Shown: positions 54,854 through 64,000 of the stretch, piece by piece
How the letters are laid out: the number at the start of each line of letters is the position of its first letter
Numbering within the stretch: position 1 is the stretch's first letter
Source of the DNA: Selenomonadaceae bacterium
Lineage (GTDB): Bacteria > Bacillota > Negativicutes > Selenomonadales > Selenomonadaceae
Assembly (NCBI GenBank): GCA_017428215.1
Contig: JAFRRH010000022.1
Location: 62,001-126,000 of the forward strand
Direction: 5' to 3'
DNA: 64,000 nucleotides
Position numbers and translations under genes: made by a program
Notes under the pieces: generated by a model
What the model was told of the DNA's origin: nothing
The model's database searches: none
Seen by the model: only the letters and a program-made list of their open reading frames with translations

Positions 54854-56020
54854 ATGGGCTACACATTCATGGTGCCGGCAAAAATTATTTCCGGCGTCAA
54901 CGTTATCGCGGAATTGGGCGACCACATCGCGGGCAAGGGCACAAAGGCTCTTATCGTCACCGACCAATTTATGGTTAAATTCGGCAACGCCGCTAAGGTT
55001 GAGGACGCTCTTAAAAAGGTCAATATCCCCTATGTCATTTTCGACGGCGCGAACACCGAACCCACCGACAAAATCGTCGAGGCGGGCTTGAAAGTCTACA
55101 AAGAAGAAAAATGCGACTTCATCATTGCTTTGGGCGGCGGTTCACCTATGGACACCGCTAAGGCTATCGGCTTTATGACGACGGCTGGCGACCGCAAGAT
55201 TAATTCCTACATGCATGAAGTTATTGATATGCCCGTTCCGTATCTCGTGGCGATTCCGACGACTGCGGGCACTGGCTCCGAAGTTACCAAAAATACAATC
55301 ATTTCTGACACGGAAAATAACGTTAAAATGCTTCTCGGCGGACCGTCGATTATTCCGGCGTTGGCTGTCGTTGACCCAACCTTTACGATGACTGCGCCTC
55401 CTGGAGTCACTGCGGCAACTGGTATCGATGCACTTTGCCACGCGATTGAAGCTTATACTTCTAGAAAAGCTCAACCGCTGACTGATACCTTTGCAATTTC
55501 CGCTATCAAAAAAATTCATAAGAACCTGCCCATTTGCTACAAAGACGGCAAGAACGAAGAAGCTCGCCTTGCAATGTCGATTGCCGCGCTTGAGGCTGGT
55601 ATTGCGTTCAACAATGCGTCGGTTACTATCGTTCACGGCATGAGCCGCCCGATTGGTGCACTTTTCCACATTGCACACGGCGTTTCCAATGCTGTCCTTC
55701 TGCCCGCTTGCCTTGAGTTTGCTATCGAAGAAAACACCGCTCGCTTTGCGCACATCGGTCGCATTATGGGCGTTGCTGATGAAAATACTCCTGACCACGA
55801 CGCGGCAGTTGCTATGGTTAAAGAAGTTGAGCGTTTCTGCAAGGAAGTCGGCATTCCGCCCGTAATCGAACTGCTCAAAAAGGGCAATCACACTCAAGAA
55901 GAATTCTTCTCTTATCTCGACAAAATGGCAAGCGACGCACTCGAAAGCGGCTCGCCGCAAAATACAATGCGCATTCCTACTAAAGAACAAATCATTGAGA
56001 TTTACAAGAAACTCTTTTGA
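54854..56020 (+). CDS. Iron-containing alcohol dehydrogenase
   Basis: 388 residues from ATG 54854 (AAGGAGAGTG upstream). Group III Fe-ADH: LGGGSPMDTAKAIG, TTAGTGSEVT, metal ligands in GIDALCHAIEAY and HGMSRPIGALFHIAHG. First gene of the second iol transcript. IolJ releases malonic semialdehyde and no iolA is seen, so reduction to 3-hydroxypropionate is a reasonable role; other short aldehydes are possible. Codon use (CTC, GTC, AAC, GGC) is more selected than in the first 40 kb, as for highly expressed genes. Confidence 0.85.
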   Translation: MGYTFMVPAKIISGVNVIAELGDHIAGKGTKALIVTDQFMVKFGNAAKVEDALKKVNIPYVIFDGANTEPTDKIVEAGLKVYKEEKCDFIIALGGGSPMDTAKAIGFMTTAGDRKINSYMHEVIDMPVPYLVAIPTTAGTGSEVTKNTIISDTENNVKMLLGGPSIIPALAVVDPTFTMTAPPGVTAATGIDALCHAIEAYTSRKAQPLTDTFAISAIKKIHKNLPICYKDGKNEEARLAMSIAALEAGIAFNNASVTIVHGMSRPIGALFHIAHGVSNAVLLPACLEFAIEENTARFAHIGRIMGVADENTPDHDAAVAMVKEVERFCKEVGIPPVIELLKKGNHTQEEFFSYLDKMASDALESGSPQNTMRIPTKEQIIEIYKKLF

Positions 56021-56035
56021 TAGGACTGCGTTTTT

Positions 56036-57151
56036 ATGTTGTTTGAAGGCATAAAAAAATTCGGATTCGGTTTGATGCGCTTGCCTAAACTCGCTGACGA
56101 TTCGATTGATGTTGAACTCGTTAAAAAGTTGGTTGATGAATTTTTAGCGGCGGGCTTTACATACTTCGATACGGCTTGGGCTTATCCCGGTTCTGAAGTT
56201 GCAATCCGTCAAGCGTTGATTGAACGTTATCCGCGTGAAAAATTTCAGCTCGCAACTAAGCTTGCCGCGTGGCGTGCAACCACTCAAGACGAGGCATTAA
56301 AGCAATTCGACGAATCACTTAATCGGACGAATGCAAAGTTCTTTGATTTTTATCTGTTGCACAATATGGGCGACTACCGCACAAAGTATTTCGACGACTT
56401 CAAAGTTTGGAATTTTGTTGCAGAGAAAAAATCTGCGGGCTTGATTAAAAATCTCGGTTTTTCCTTCCACTCCACGCCCGAAGAACTCGACGAAATTTTA
56501 ACTAAGCACCCCGAAGTTGATTTTGTTCAGTTACAAATAAATTGGGCAGATTGGGACGCACCAGCTATTAAATCTCGCCAATGTTACGAAGTGGCACAAC
56601 GTCACGGCAAAAAAGTTGTAGTAATGGAACCCGTTAAAGGCGGAATGTTAGCTAAGCCTCCCTCGCAGATTGAAAAAATTTTACGCGACGCCGAACCAAA
56701 TTCCTCGCCGGCGTCATGGGCATTGAGATTCGCGGCAAATCTTGACGGAGTGGCAGTTGTTTTATCGGGCATGAACTCTTTGGAGCAAATGCGCGATAAT
56801 ATTTCCACGCTGAAAAACTTTACAAAGCTTATACCCGCGCAGGTTAAAGTTATCGACACCGCCCGCGCAGAACTTGCAAAAATTCCGCTGATACCTTGTA
56901 CGGCTTGCGATTACTGCGCGACGGTTTGCCCGCAAAAACTCCCGATTAGCGGTTTCTTCATGATGTTAAATCACTTAACGTTGTTCGGCAACAAAACTTT
57001 TGCAAGTCGGCGCGAGGGACGTTTGGCAAGTGCTCGCGATAAAAATCCCGCGTCAAGTTGCATAAAGTGCGGACGTTGCGAAAAAGTTTGCCCGCAACAT
57101 ATCCCGATTAGAAAAAATTTAGTTAGATTCGTCAATGAGTTTGAGAGGTGA
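56036..57151 (+). CDS. Aldo/keto reductase with C-terminal 2[4Fe-4S] ferredoxin domain
   Basis: 371 residues. AKR barrel with LMRLPKL, DTAWAYPGSE (catalytic D and Y), a catalytic lysine in LATKLAAW and the histidine in YLLHNMG. After about residue 280 come two clusters, CTACDYCATVCP and CIKCGRCEKVCP. This YghZ-unlike, ferredoxin-fused group is common in anaerobes. Likely substrates are inosose or another keto-inositol intermediate, judged only by its place in the operon. Confidence 0.85.
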   Translation: MLFEGIKKFGFGLMRLPKLADDSIDVELVKKLVDEFLAAGFTYFDTAWAYPGSEVAIRQALIERYPREKFQLATKLAAWRATTQDEALKQFDESLNRTNAKFFDFYLLHNMGDYRTKYFDDFKVWNFVAEKKSAGLIKNLGFSFHSTPEELDEILTKHPEVDFVQLQINWADWDAPAIKSRQCYEVAQRHGKKVVVMEPVKGGMLAKPPSQIEKILRDAEPNSSPASWALRFAANLDGVAVVLSGMNSLEQMRDNISTLKNFTKLIPAQVKVIDTARAELAKIPLIPCTACDYCATVCPQKLPISGFFMMLNHLTLFGNKTFASRREGRLASARDKNPASSCIKCGRCEKVCPQHIPIRKNLVRFVNEFER

Positions 57152-57155
57152 TTAA

Positions 57156-57998
57156 ATGCCGCTCGTAAAAATGACTGAACTTTTCGCGGCACATGATGAT
57201 ACTACGTTCGCAGTCGGCGCGTTCAATGTCTCGAATATGGAAATGGCAATGGGCGCGATAAAAGCCGCTGAAGAACTCAACACGCCGCTGATTTTACAAA
57301 TCGCTGAAGGTCGGCTGAAATATTCGCCGCTCGATTTACTCGGACCGATAATGCTTGCCGCCGCTAAAAAATGCAAAATGCCTGTGGCTGTACATCTGGA
57401 TCACGGCGGAACGCTTGAAACGATTAAACTTGCGTTGAGTCTGGGCTTTACGTCGGTGATGTTTGACGGCTCTAAATATCCGCTTGAAGAAAATATCCGT
57501 CGTACAAAAGAAGTCGTCGAATTAGCTCATGCAAAGGGCGCGGCAGTCGAGGCGGAAATTGGTCGCGTTGGTGGCGCGGAAGGCGATTATAAAGCCGTTG
57601 ACGTTTTAGTTACCAGTGTTGACGAGGCTAAAAAATTCGCGGAAGAAACCGGCGTTGACGCGCTGGCAGTTGCAATCGGCACGGCGCACGGTAATTATAA
57701 GGAACAACCGAAACTCCGTATTGATAGGCTTAAAGAAATTTTCGACGCGATTAAAACTCCGCTGGTATTACACGGCGGCTCCGGCTTAACAGAAGACGAC
57801 TTTAAAAATTGCATAGCCAACGGCATTAAAAAAATTAATATCGCTACGGCAAGTTACGACAACTCGGCTAGAAAAATTCGCGAAGTCTGCGCGGCTAATC
57901 CAAATGCTAAGTTCTTCGACTTCAGCGACGCCATAGTTCAAGGAACTCGCGAAAACGTTATCAAACATATGAAAATCTTTAATTTTGAGAGGAGATAA
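57156..57998 (+). CDS. iolJ: 6-Phospho-5-dehydro-2-deoxy-D-gluconate aldolase
   Basis: 280 residues, class II aldolase. Zinc ligands in VHLDHGG and GTAHGNYK, GGSGLT phosphate site, and NIATASYDN. Class II FBP aldolases look alike, but iol context points to IolJ, which splits DKG-6-phosphate into dihydroxyacetone phosphate and malonic semialdehyde. Four bases after the aldo/keto reductase. Confidence 0.88.
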   Translation: MPLVKMTELFAAHDDTTFAVGAFNVSNMEMAMGAIKAAEELNTPLILQIAEGRLKYSPLDLLGPIMLAAAKKCKMPVAVHLDHGGTLETIKLALSLGFTSVMFDGSKYPLEENIRRTKEVVELAHAKGAAVEAEIGRVGGAEGDYKAVDVLVTSVDEAKKFAEETGVDALAVAIGTAHGNYKEQPKLRIDRLKEIFDAIKTPLVLHGGSGLTEDDFKNCIANGIKKINIATASYDNSARKIREVCAANPNAKFFDFSDAIVQGTRENVIKHMKIFNFERR

Positions 57999-58003
57999 AT
58001 GTA

Positions 58004-59062
58004 ATGACAACTTTACAAGAGGCAATTAAGGCTTTCCCGCAAATGGAAGTTTGGAACGATTCCTGCTCCTGCAAAGAGCTGACCTACGCTCTCGAACAGT
58101 GCTCGGCAAGCGGCGCGACCACCAACCCCGCTATCGTTTTCAACGTCCTCAAGAAAGAACTCCCCGATTGGGAAGATACCATTAAACAAATCATCGCTGA
58201 CAACCCGACCTACACCGAAGACGACGTTGCTTGGAAAGTTATCGAAGCTCTCGGACTGAAAGCCGCTAAATTGCTTGAGCCTATGCACGAACAGAATCAC
58301 GGACAGCGCGGCAAAATTTCCTTCCAAGCCAATGCAAAATTCTATCAGAATCCCGAAAAGCTCGTTGAGCACGCTGTACAGCTCGCTAGCCTCGCTCCCA
58401 ATATCCAAATCAAAGCTCCCGCAAGCAAAGCCGGTATCGAAGCTTTTGAGGAAATGACTTATCAGGGCGTCTCCATTAACGCAACTGTTTCGTTCACGGT
58501 TCCGCAAGCTTTGGCAGTTGCTGAGGCTGTCGAACGCGGCTTGAAACGTCGTGAGGCGGAAGGCAAAGATATTTCTTGGATGCACCCCGTCTGCACGATT
58601 ATGGGCGGACGCACCGACGATTATCTTAAAGCTTATCTTAAGGGCAAAGATTATATCGTTCACCCCGAAGCACTCGAATGGGCTGGCGTTGCTGTCTTCA
58701 AGAATGCGTATAAGATTTACAAAGAACGCGGCTATCGCACCAAGCTTTTGTTCGCGGCTTATCGTAACCTCCACCACTTTGAACAATTCATCGGCGGCGA
58801 CGTTGTCCTCACCATTACCAGCGACTTCCAAAAGAAATACAACGGCATCAAAGTTGAAATTAAAAACAACATGGATACGCCCGTTCCGCAAAAATGGCTC
58901 GATGAACTCTTGACGATTGACGAATTCCGCCGCGCTTATGAACCCGACGGTATGAAACCCGAAGAATTCCAGCACTACGGCGCATTCCTCCGCACGATTA
59001 ATCAATTCCTCGGCAGTTATGCAGGTCTCGTCGAACTCGTCCGCAAATATATGATAGTGTAA
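58004..59062 (+). CDS. Transaldolase-family protein
   Basis: 352 residues. TIM barrel: GATTNPAIVFNVLKK, IQIKAPASKAGIEAFEEMTYQGVSINATVSFTVPQA (Schiff-base lysine in IKAPA; NATVSF motif), VFKNAYKIYKERGY. Larger than the small TalB/MipB types and similar to the longer transaldolases of some anaerobes. It is not part of the standard iol pathway, so it may link the DHAP/erythrose pools or act as an alternative aldolase. GAGGAGAT upstream; five bases after iolJ. Confidence 0.85.
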   Translation: MTTLQEAIKAFPQMEVWNDSCSCKELTYALEQCSASGATTNPAIVFNVLKKELPDWEDTIKQIIADNPTYTEDDVAWKVIEALGLKAAKLLEPMHEQNHGQRGKISFQANAKFYQNPEKLVEHAVQLASLAPNIQIKAPASKAGIEAFEEMTYQGVSINATVSFTVPQALAVAEAVERGLKRREAEGKDISWMHPVCTIMGGRTDDYLKAYLKGKDYIVHPEALEWAGVAVFKNAYKIYKERGYRTKLLFAAYRNLHHFEQFIGGDVVLTITSDFQKKYNGIKVEIKNNMDTPVPQKWLDELLTIDEFRRAYEPDGMKPEEFQHYGAFLRTINQFLGSYAGLVELVRKYMIV

Positions 59063-59128
59063 TTAGGTTACGGGGAAAGGGGAGTTTCATACCCTTTCCC
59101 TTGTTCCCGATAAAGGAGAGATTTTTTT

Positions 59129-60163
59129 ATGGCTCTCATTGAATTTGACCAGAAACGCGAACGTGACGTTGTAATAATTGGTCGCGCAACTCTGGACTTC
59201 AACCCTAACGAAATTCATCGCACTCTCGACAAGGTAAAAACTTTCTCAATGTATTTGGGCGGTTCGCCTGGCAATATCGCTGTCGGCTTGAATCAGCTCG
59301 GCAAAAAAGTCGGCTTTATCGGTTGTGTGTCTAATGATCAATTCGGCGACTTTATTATTAATTTTTTCAAGGACAGAGGCATTGATACTACGCAGATGAC
59401 TCGCGCTAAACACGGCGAACGCATGGGCTTGACCTTTACGGAGATTAAAAGCCCGACTGAAAGCTCAATCCTCATGTACCGCGATAAAGTTGCCGATTTG
59501 CAGATTGCGCCCGAAGATGTCAGCGAAAATTATATCGCCGCGTCCAAAGCGTTAATCGTTTCTGGTTTGGCATTGGCGGCGGCTCCCAGTCGCGAAGCTT
59601 GCTTGACGGCGGCTCAATACGCTCGTATGCACGGCACTAAAATTATTTTCGACATTGACTATCGTCCTTACACGTGGCGTTCCAAAGAAGAAATTGCAAT
59701 TTATTATTCACTCATGGCGCGGCTTAGTGATGTTATTATCGGCTCGCGTGATGAAGTCAACTTTGCTGAACTGTTGCCCGAAGACGCCGAAACTCCGCCC
59801 GATCATGAAATCGCAGAAAAATATTTGTCGTTCGGAAATAAAATCGTCGTAATTAAACACGGCAAGCGCGGCTCCGTTGCTTACACTGCAGACCGTCACG
59901 CTTACAAAGTCGAATCATATAACATTAAACTTTTGAAATCTTTTGGCGGCGGCGACGCTTATGCTAGCGCGTTTGTTCATGGTTTACTTGAAGGCTTGGA
60001 AGTTCCCGAAGCTCTTCGACACGCAACGGCACATGCGGCTATGGTTGTGGCAAGTCACAGTTGCTCCGAAGCTATGCAGACGATTGAGCAGATTGAAGCC
60101 TTTATCAAGGAGCACGCCGCAGAGGAAGTTATCACGGAAATTGGTTGGAAAGATAAAGTTTAG
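59129..60163 (+). CDS. iolC: 5-Dehydro-2-deoxygluconokinase
   Basis: 344 residues, PfkB sugar kinase. VVIIGRATLDFNP at the start, YLGGSPGNIAVGLNQLGKKVGFIG, and catalytic GGGDAYASAFVHG. Phosphorylates 2-deoxy-5-keto-gluconate to the 6-phosphate, which is both IolJ substrate and the IolR inducer. RBS AAAGGAGAG. The 66-bp gap to the transaldolase gene has a GGGGAAAGGGGAG/CCCTTTCCC hairpin (59072-59102) that may be an attenuator or processing site. Confidence 0.92.
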   Translation: MALIEFDQKRERDVVIIGRATLDFNPNEIHRTLDKVKTFSMYLGGSPGNIAVGLNQLGKKVGFIGCVSNDQFGDFIINFFKDRGIDTTQMTRAKHGERMGLTFTEIKSPTESSILMYRDKVADLQIAPEDVSENYIAASKALIVSGLALAAAPSREACLTAAQYARMHGTKIIFDIDYRPYTWRSKEEIAIYYSLMARLSDVIIGSRDEVNFAELLPEDAETPPDHEIAEKYLSFGNKIVVIKHGKRGSVAYTADRHAYKVESYNIKLLKSFGGGDAYASAFVHGLLEGLEVPEALRHATAHAAMVVASHSCSEAMQTIEQIEAFIKEHAAEEVITEIGWKDKV

Positions 60164-60175
60164 GAGGGTCTCTAA

Positions 60176-60976
60176 ATGAAATTTGGTAGACTCGGCACCG
60201 AGTTAAAGCACGGCTACAACGCAATGACAACTCGCGAAAGCGATATGCTAATGGATATTGGCTATCAAGTCATGGACGCCAACGAAATTATCGAACTGGA
60301 AGATCCGTTTCAGGAAAGCGCGATTGTTATCTTGACGGGCGAAGTTGAAATTAGTTGGGACGATAAAAAGGAACTTATGCACCGCGAATCGCTCGTTGAC
60401 GAAAATCCTTTCTGCTTGCAAGTTCCCCGCGCTAAAAAAGTTTGGATTAAGGCAAAAGTTAATTCCGAACTGTTGATTCAAAAGACTATGAACGACCGCG
60501 ACTTTGCGCCCGTGTTCTATCGTCCGGAAGATGTTCAATGCGATATTTTCGGGCAAGGACTTTGGAACGCAACCGCTGAACGCACCGTCCGCACGATTTT
60601 TGACTATGGCAACGCGCCTTTCTCGAATCAAGTTAACGGCGAAGTTATTAACAGTCCTGGACGTTGGTCGGGATATATTCCGCACAATCACCCACAGCCG
60701 GAAGTTTATACTTACAAATTCGATAAGCCGCAAGGATTTGGCGCGGCGTTTATCGGCGATAACGCATTTAAAATTACCCATAACAGCTGGTCGGAAATTT
60801 CCGGCGGACTTATGCACCCGCAAGTTACGGCTCCTGGCTATGCAATGTGGTATTCGTGGATGATTCGTCATCTGCCCGACGAGCAGGGCGGTCCTTGGAA
60901 GAAGACACGCACCGATTTACCTGAACACACTTGGCTTTTAGATCCAAACGCTAAAATTTGGCAACCTAAACGTTGA
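60176..60976 (+). CDS. iolB: 5-Deoxy-glucuronate isomerase
   Basis: 266 residues, bicupin of the IolB family. Isomerises 5-deoxyglucuronate to 2-deoxy-5-keto-gluconate. Metal-site segment [20 protein letters not shown] and the C-terminal [20 protein letters not shown] are characteristic. RBS GGAGGGTCTCTAA. Between iolC and iolD, 12-13 bp each side. Confidence 0.93.
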   Translation: MKFGRLGTELKHGYNAMTTRESDMLMDIGYQVMDANEIIELEDPFQESAIVILTGEVEISWDDKKELMHRESLVDENPFCLQVPRAKKVWIKAKVNSELLIQKTMNDRDFAPVFYRPEDVQCDIFGQGLWNATAERTVRTIFDYGNAPFSNQVNGEVINSPGRWSGYIPHNHPQPEVYTYKFDKPQGFGAAFIGDNAFKITHNSWSEISGGLMHPQVTAPGYAMWYSWMIRHLPDEQGGPWKKTRTDLPEHTWLLDPNAKIWQPKR

Positions 60977-60989
60977 GGAGGATTTTTAC

Positions 60990-62936
60990 ATGGCTAAAAC
61001 AATTAGACTTACGGTGGCGCAAGCTCTCGTTAAGTTCCTCAATAATCAGTACATTGAATTTGACGGCAAAGAAAATAAAATGTTTGAAGGCATCTTCGGC
61101 ATTTTCGGACATGGCAACGTTGTCGGCATGGGGCAAGCTCTTGAAGAAGACGCCGGCGATTTGATTATGCGCATGGGTCGCAACGAACAGGGTATGGCTC
61201 ATGCGGCTATGGGTTTTGCTAAACAAAAACGCCGTAAACAAATGTATGCTTGCACGTCGTCTGTTGGTCCCGGCGCAATGAATATGGTTACTGCCGCCGC
61301 AACTGCTACTGCAAACTGCATTCCGGTATTGTTCCTGCCCGGCGACACTTACGCTGACCGTCAACCGGATCCCGTCCTTCAGCAAATGGAACAGCCGACG
61401 AATTTAGCAATCACCGCTAACGACGCCTTCAAAGCTGTTTGCAAATATTGGGACAGAGTTACCCGCCCCGAAATTTTAATGACGGCTTGTATTAACGCAA
61501 TGCGCGTTCTCGCTGATCCTGCTGACACTGGCGCAGTTTGTATTGCTCTTCCGCAAGATGTCGAGGGCGAAGCTTACGATTATCCCGAATATTTCTTCCA
61601 AAAAAGAGTTCACCACATTGACAGACAAGCTCCGGCGGCTCGTGCAATCAAGGCGGCTGTCGAACTTCTCAAAACTAAGAAAAAACCGCTCCTTATCTTT
61701 GGCGGCGGCGTAAAATATTCCGAAGCTGAAGAATCCTTCCGTAAATTTGCCGAGAAATTTAATATTCCGTTTGGCGAAACTCAAGCGGGCAAAGGCACAA
61801 TTCTTTGGAATCACCCGTTGAATTTGGGCGGCGTCGGCGAAACTGGCGGCTGTGGTGCTAATGACATTGCGGCGGTTGCTGATGTTGTTATCGGCGTTGG
61901 CACTCGTTACACCGACTTTACGACCTCTTCCAAATGGATTTTCCACAATCCCGAAGTTCAATTCATTAATATCAACGTTTCCAAATTCCACGCTTATAAA
62001 CTCGACGGCTTGCAAATCGTTGCAGACGCGCAAGCAGGTATCGACGCACTTAGCGCGGAACTTGAAAAAACCGATTGGAAAGTTTCCGACGAATACAAAG
62101 CTGAAGTTAAAGCCTCCAAAGAAAAATATGACAAAGAAGTTGACCGCGTTTATCACGTCGAATATACGGGCAAAGATTTCGTTCCGGAAGTTGTTGACGG
62201 TTTGGATTTCGCAAAAGTCAGCGAAGAATTTATCAAACTCACCGGCTCCAGCTTGCCGCAATGTCGCGCTCTTGGTATCGTCAACGAAACTATCGACGAA
62301 AACGCGATTATGGTTGCCGCGTCGGGCTCAATTCCTGGCGACGTTCAGCGCGTGTGGCGTGCAAAATCCGTTGGCGGCTATCATGTCGAATACGGATTCA
62401 GTTGCATGGGCTATGAAGTCAACGCGGCTTTAGGCGTCAAACTCGCTGAACCCGACCGCGAAGTTTATGCTATGGTTGGCGACGCCGCTTATATGATGCT
62501 CCATTCCGAGTTGCCGCAATCAATCGCTGAAGGCGTCAAGATTAATGTTATCCTCTTCGACAACATGACTAACGGCTGCATTAACAATTTGGAAATTGGA
62601 CACGGGCAAGAAAGCTACGGTACTGAATTCCGTTTCCGCACCCCGACAGGTCTCGACGGCGGCTTTGTTCCAATTGATTTCGCTATGAACGCCCGCTCCT
62701 ATGGTTGCGTTGCGTACACCGTCCACACTGCTGAAGAACTTGTTGCGGCTATCGAAGACTCCAAGAAACAAAAAGTTTCCACGTTGATTGACGTTAAAGT
62801 TTTGCCCAAAACTATGGTGCACGGCTACGGCGATTGGTGGCGTGTTGGTGTCGCGCAAGTTTCCAAGTCCGAAAAAATTAACAAAATCTACAAAGAGTTA
62901 ATGGCTCCGAATCTCGCGGCGGCAAGAAAATATTAA
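60990..62936 (+). CDS. iolD: 3D-(3,5/4)-trihydroxycyclohexane-1,2-dione hydrolase
   Basis: 648 residues, normal for IolD. ThDP-dependent ring opening of the inositol-derived dione to 5-deoxyglucuronate. Glutamate region [33 protein letters not shown], and the ThDP-metal motif [16 protein letters not shown]...[37 protein letters not shown]. Confidence 0.95.
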   Translation: MAKTIRLTVAQALVKFLNNQYIEFDGKENKMFEGIFGIFGHGNVVGMGQALEEDAGDLIMRMGRNEQGMAHAAMGFAKQKRRKQMYACTSSVGPGAMNMVTAAATATANCIPVLFLPGDTYADRQPDPVLQQMEQPTNLAITANDAFKAVCKYWDRVTRPEILMTACINAMRVLADPADTGAVCIALPQDVEGEAYDYPEYFFQKRVHHIDRQAPAARAIKAAVELLKTKKKPLLIFGGGVKYSEAEESFRKFAEKFNIPFGETQAGKGTILWNHPLNLGGVGETGGCGANDIAAVADVVIGVGTRYTDFTTSSKWIFHNPEVQFININVSKFHAYKLDGLQIVADAQAGIDALSAELEKTDWKVSDEYKAEVKASKEKYDKEVDRVYHVEYTGKDFVPEVVDGLDFAKVSEEFIKLTGSSLPQCRALGIVNETIDENAIMVAASGSIPGDVQRVWRAKSVGGYHVEYGFSCMGYEVNAALGVKLAEPDREVYAMVGDAAYMMLHSELPQSIAEGVKINVILFDNMTNGCINNLEIGHGQESYGTEFRFRTPTGLDGGFVPIDFAMNARSYGCVAYTVHTAEELVAAIEDSKKQKVSTLIDVKVLPKTMVHGYGDWWRVGVAQVSKSEKINKIYKELMAPNLAAARKY

Positions 62937-62939
62937 GCA

Positions 62940-64000
62940 ATGGCGCAGGACATCACTCATCAGAATTATCTGCGCAGAGTGATGATCATCTCGACGATCG
63001 GCGGATTGTTGTTCGGTTACGATACGAGCGTTATTAACGGTGCACTTGCATTTATGGCGATGCCCGATCAGCTGAACTTATCGCCGGCAATGGAAGGCTT
63101 GATAACGAGCGGTCTATTGGCAGGCGCGGCGATTGGAGCGTTCTTAAGTGGACGCATTGCCGATTCCGTCGGTCGTCGCAAGATGATTCTGTATCTGTCA
63201 TTTGTCTTCTTTTTTGCGGCAAGCGGTTGCGCACTGTCCATGAACGCCAGCGGCGTAATTATCTGTCGTTTTATACTAGGACTTGCAGTTGGTGGCGCGT
63301 CGGTTGCTGTTCCGGCGTTCCTAGCTGAAATGGCTCCCGTCGAACATCGTGGACGCATAGTTACTCAAAATCATTTGATGATTGTTACGGGGCAGTTGTT
63401 GTCGTTTTTCGTCAACGCGGCAATCGGCGTCGCTTTTGGGTCAACGAGTAGCGTCTGGCGATACATGTTAGCAATCGCGTCACTTCCGGCAGTTGTATTG
63501 TGGCTTGGCATGTTGAGCGTTCCCGAATCTCCGCGTTGGTTAATTGTTCAAGGTAAAATCGGCGAGGCTCTCAAAGTTCTTAAAAAAATTCGCGAGGAGA
63601 AACGCGCCCAAAAGGAATTTGACGAGATTAAAGAAACTATCGCACTTGAAAGTAGCATACAGCAAGCAACTTACTCTGATTTAGCAGTTCCTTGGGTTCG
63701 CAGAATTGTTTTTATCGCTATGGGCATTGCAATCTGCCAGCAAATTTCCGGCGTCAACTCGATTATGTATTACGGCACGCAAATTTTAACGGAGGCGGGT
63801 TTTTCGACACAAGCGGCGTTGATTGGCAACATTGCTAACGGCGTTATCTCTGTTGGTGCTACGTTCTTTGGAATTTGGATGATAGATCGTCACGGTCGTC
63901 GCCCACTGGTTATGACGGGGCAAATCGGAACTATGGTTTGTCTGTGTGCAATCGGTGTTGCCTCGAATGTTTTCGACGGTTCGGCGTCTCTGCCTTACGT
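62940..64000 (+). CDS. MFS sugar transporter, probable inositol importer (3' end cut)
   Basis: Open from ATG 62940, three bases after iolD, to the right window edge (about 353 codons seen). Sugar-porter family marks: GGLLFGYDTSVINGAL in helix 1, GRIADSVGRRK after helix 2, PESPRWLI after helix 6, and QQISGVNSIMYYGTQI in helix 7. In the iol operon an IolT/IolF-like inositol-proton symporter is the natural reading. No separate ribosome site is visible, so translation may be coupled to iolD. Confidence 0.85.
   Translation, partial: MAQDITHQNYLRRVMIISTIGGLLFGYDTSVINGALAFMAMPDQLNLSPAMEGLITSGLLAGAAIGAFLSGRIADSVGRRKMILYLSFVFFFAASGCALSMNASGVIICRFILGLAVGGASVAVPAFLAEMAPVEHRGRIVTQNHLMIVTGQLLSFFVNAAIGVAFGSTSSVWRYMLAIASLPAVVLWLGMLSVPESPRWLIVQGKIGEALKVLKKIREEKRAQKEFDEIKETIALESSIQQATYSDLAVPWVRRIVFIAMGIAICQQISGVNSIMYYGTQILTEAGFSTQAALIGNIANGVISVGATFFGIWMIDRHGRRPLVMTGQIGTMVCLCAIGVASNVFDGSASLPY

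Noticed and set aside
58013..59005. 330-codon open frame on the minus strand opposite the transaldolase gene
   Set aside because: It mirrors a highly codon-biased real gene; no ribosome site, low-complexity composition, no family features. The same holds for long minus frames at 52256-53098, 55142-55990 and 61476-62261.

Overview
This 64 kb window looks like chromosome from an anaerobic, low-to-mid GC member of the Bacillota. A diderm Negativicutes relative is my best guess, but that is inference. Reasons: RNase M5 (rnmV), MutS2, an Fst/par-like small toxin cluster, frequent TTG starts preceded by strong GGAGG sites, a futalosine-route menaquinone gene (mqnC), RTX-type calcium-repeat proteins, an anaerobic NrdG activase, a HypF hydrogenase maturation protein, and a fermentative myo-inositol operon. 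No rRNA, CRISPR array or obvious prophage is present. Two tRNA genes (Ala-GGC and Pro-GGG) lie on the minus strand.

Layout. 1-5.2 kb: a Tat-exported FAD oxidoreductase (cut by the left edge), tRNA-Ala, a two-gene sufCB operon, and a split UxaA/SuyAB-like dehydratase. 5.2-6.7 kb: no ordinary genes, but three tiny hydrophobic peptides (25, 28 and 30 codons), each with its own promoter and an SD-sequestering leader hairpin, facing six convergent antisense promoters. This reads as a cluster of Fst/par-type type I toxin-antitoxin loci, each toxin followed by two tandem antisense modules. 6.7-11.7 kb: a minus-strand operon dapB - DUF4405-like membrane protein - NeuD/PglD-like acetyltransferase - acyl carrier protein - MmeI-like restriction-modification enzyme. 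11.8-16.7 kb: mqnC, a repeat-bearing membrane protein, nrdG and aspS. 16.7-24.7 kb: two tandem rtcB paralogues, rnmV-rsmA, a frameshifted small gene, an Hsp70 lacking its N-terminal phosphate loop, and a tail-anchored partner. 24.7-29.3 kb: mutS2, a HIT protein and a large membrane protein.

29.3-41.4 kb is rich in duplication and decay. An RTX metalloprotease sits beside a broken paralogue. A HIT gene next to an acyltransferase remnant (27 kb) mirrors an acyltransferase next to a HIT remnant (39 kb). An acyltransferase-CapA-SGNH fusion gene is split by one base in a run of eight G. cobB, metQ and hypF are interspersed. 41.5-45.5 kb: pyrG, tRNA-Pro, a zinc/manganese-binding lipoprotein and an aminotransferase.

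45.6-64 kb holds two large plus-strand transport and catabolic units: an M15 peptidase followed by oppABCDF, then inositol catabolism (iolI, iolG, divergent iolR, Fe-alcohol dehydrogenase, ferredoxin-type aldo/keto reductase, iolJ, transaldolase, iolC, iolB, iolD and an MFS sugar transporter cut by the right edge). IolG, D, B, C and J would take inositol to dihydroxyacetone phosphate and malonic semialdehyde. iolE and iolA are not in the window. A tandem 11-bp repeat matching the Bacillus IolR operator consensus sits just downstream of the promoter of the second iol transcript.

The 10-mer ATCTGCGCGG occurs, by my reading, 19 times on both strands in the first 41 kb and not once in the last 23 kb. 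That is far above chance and resembles a DNA-uptake or other chromosomal signal word.
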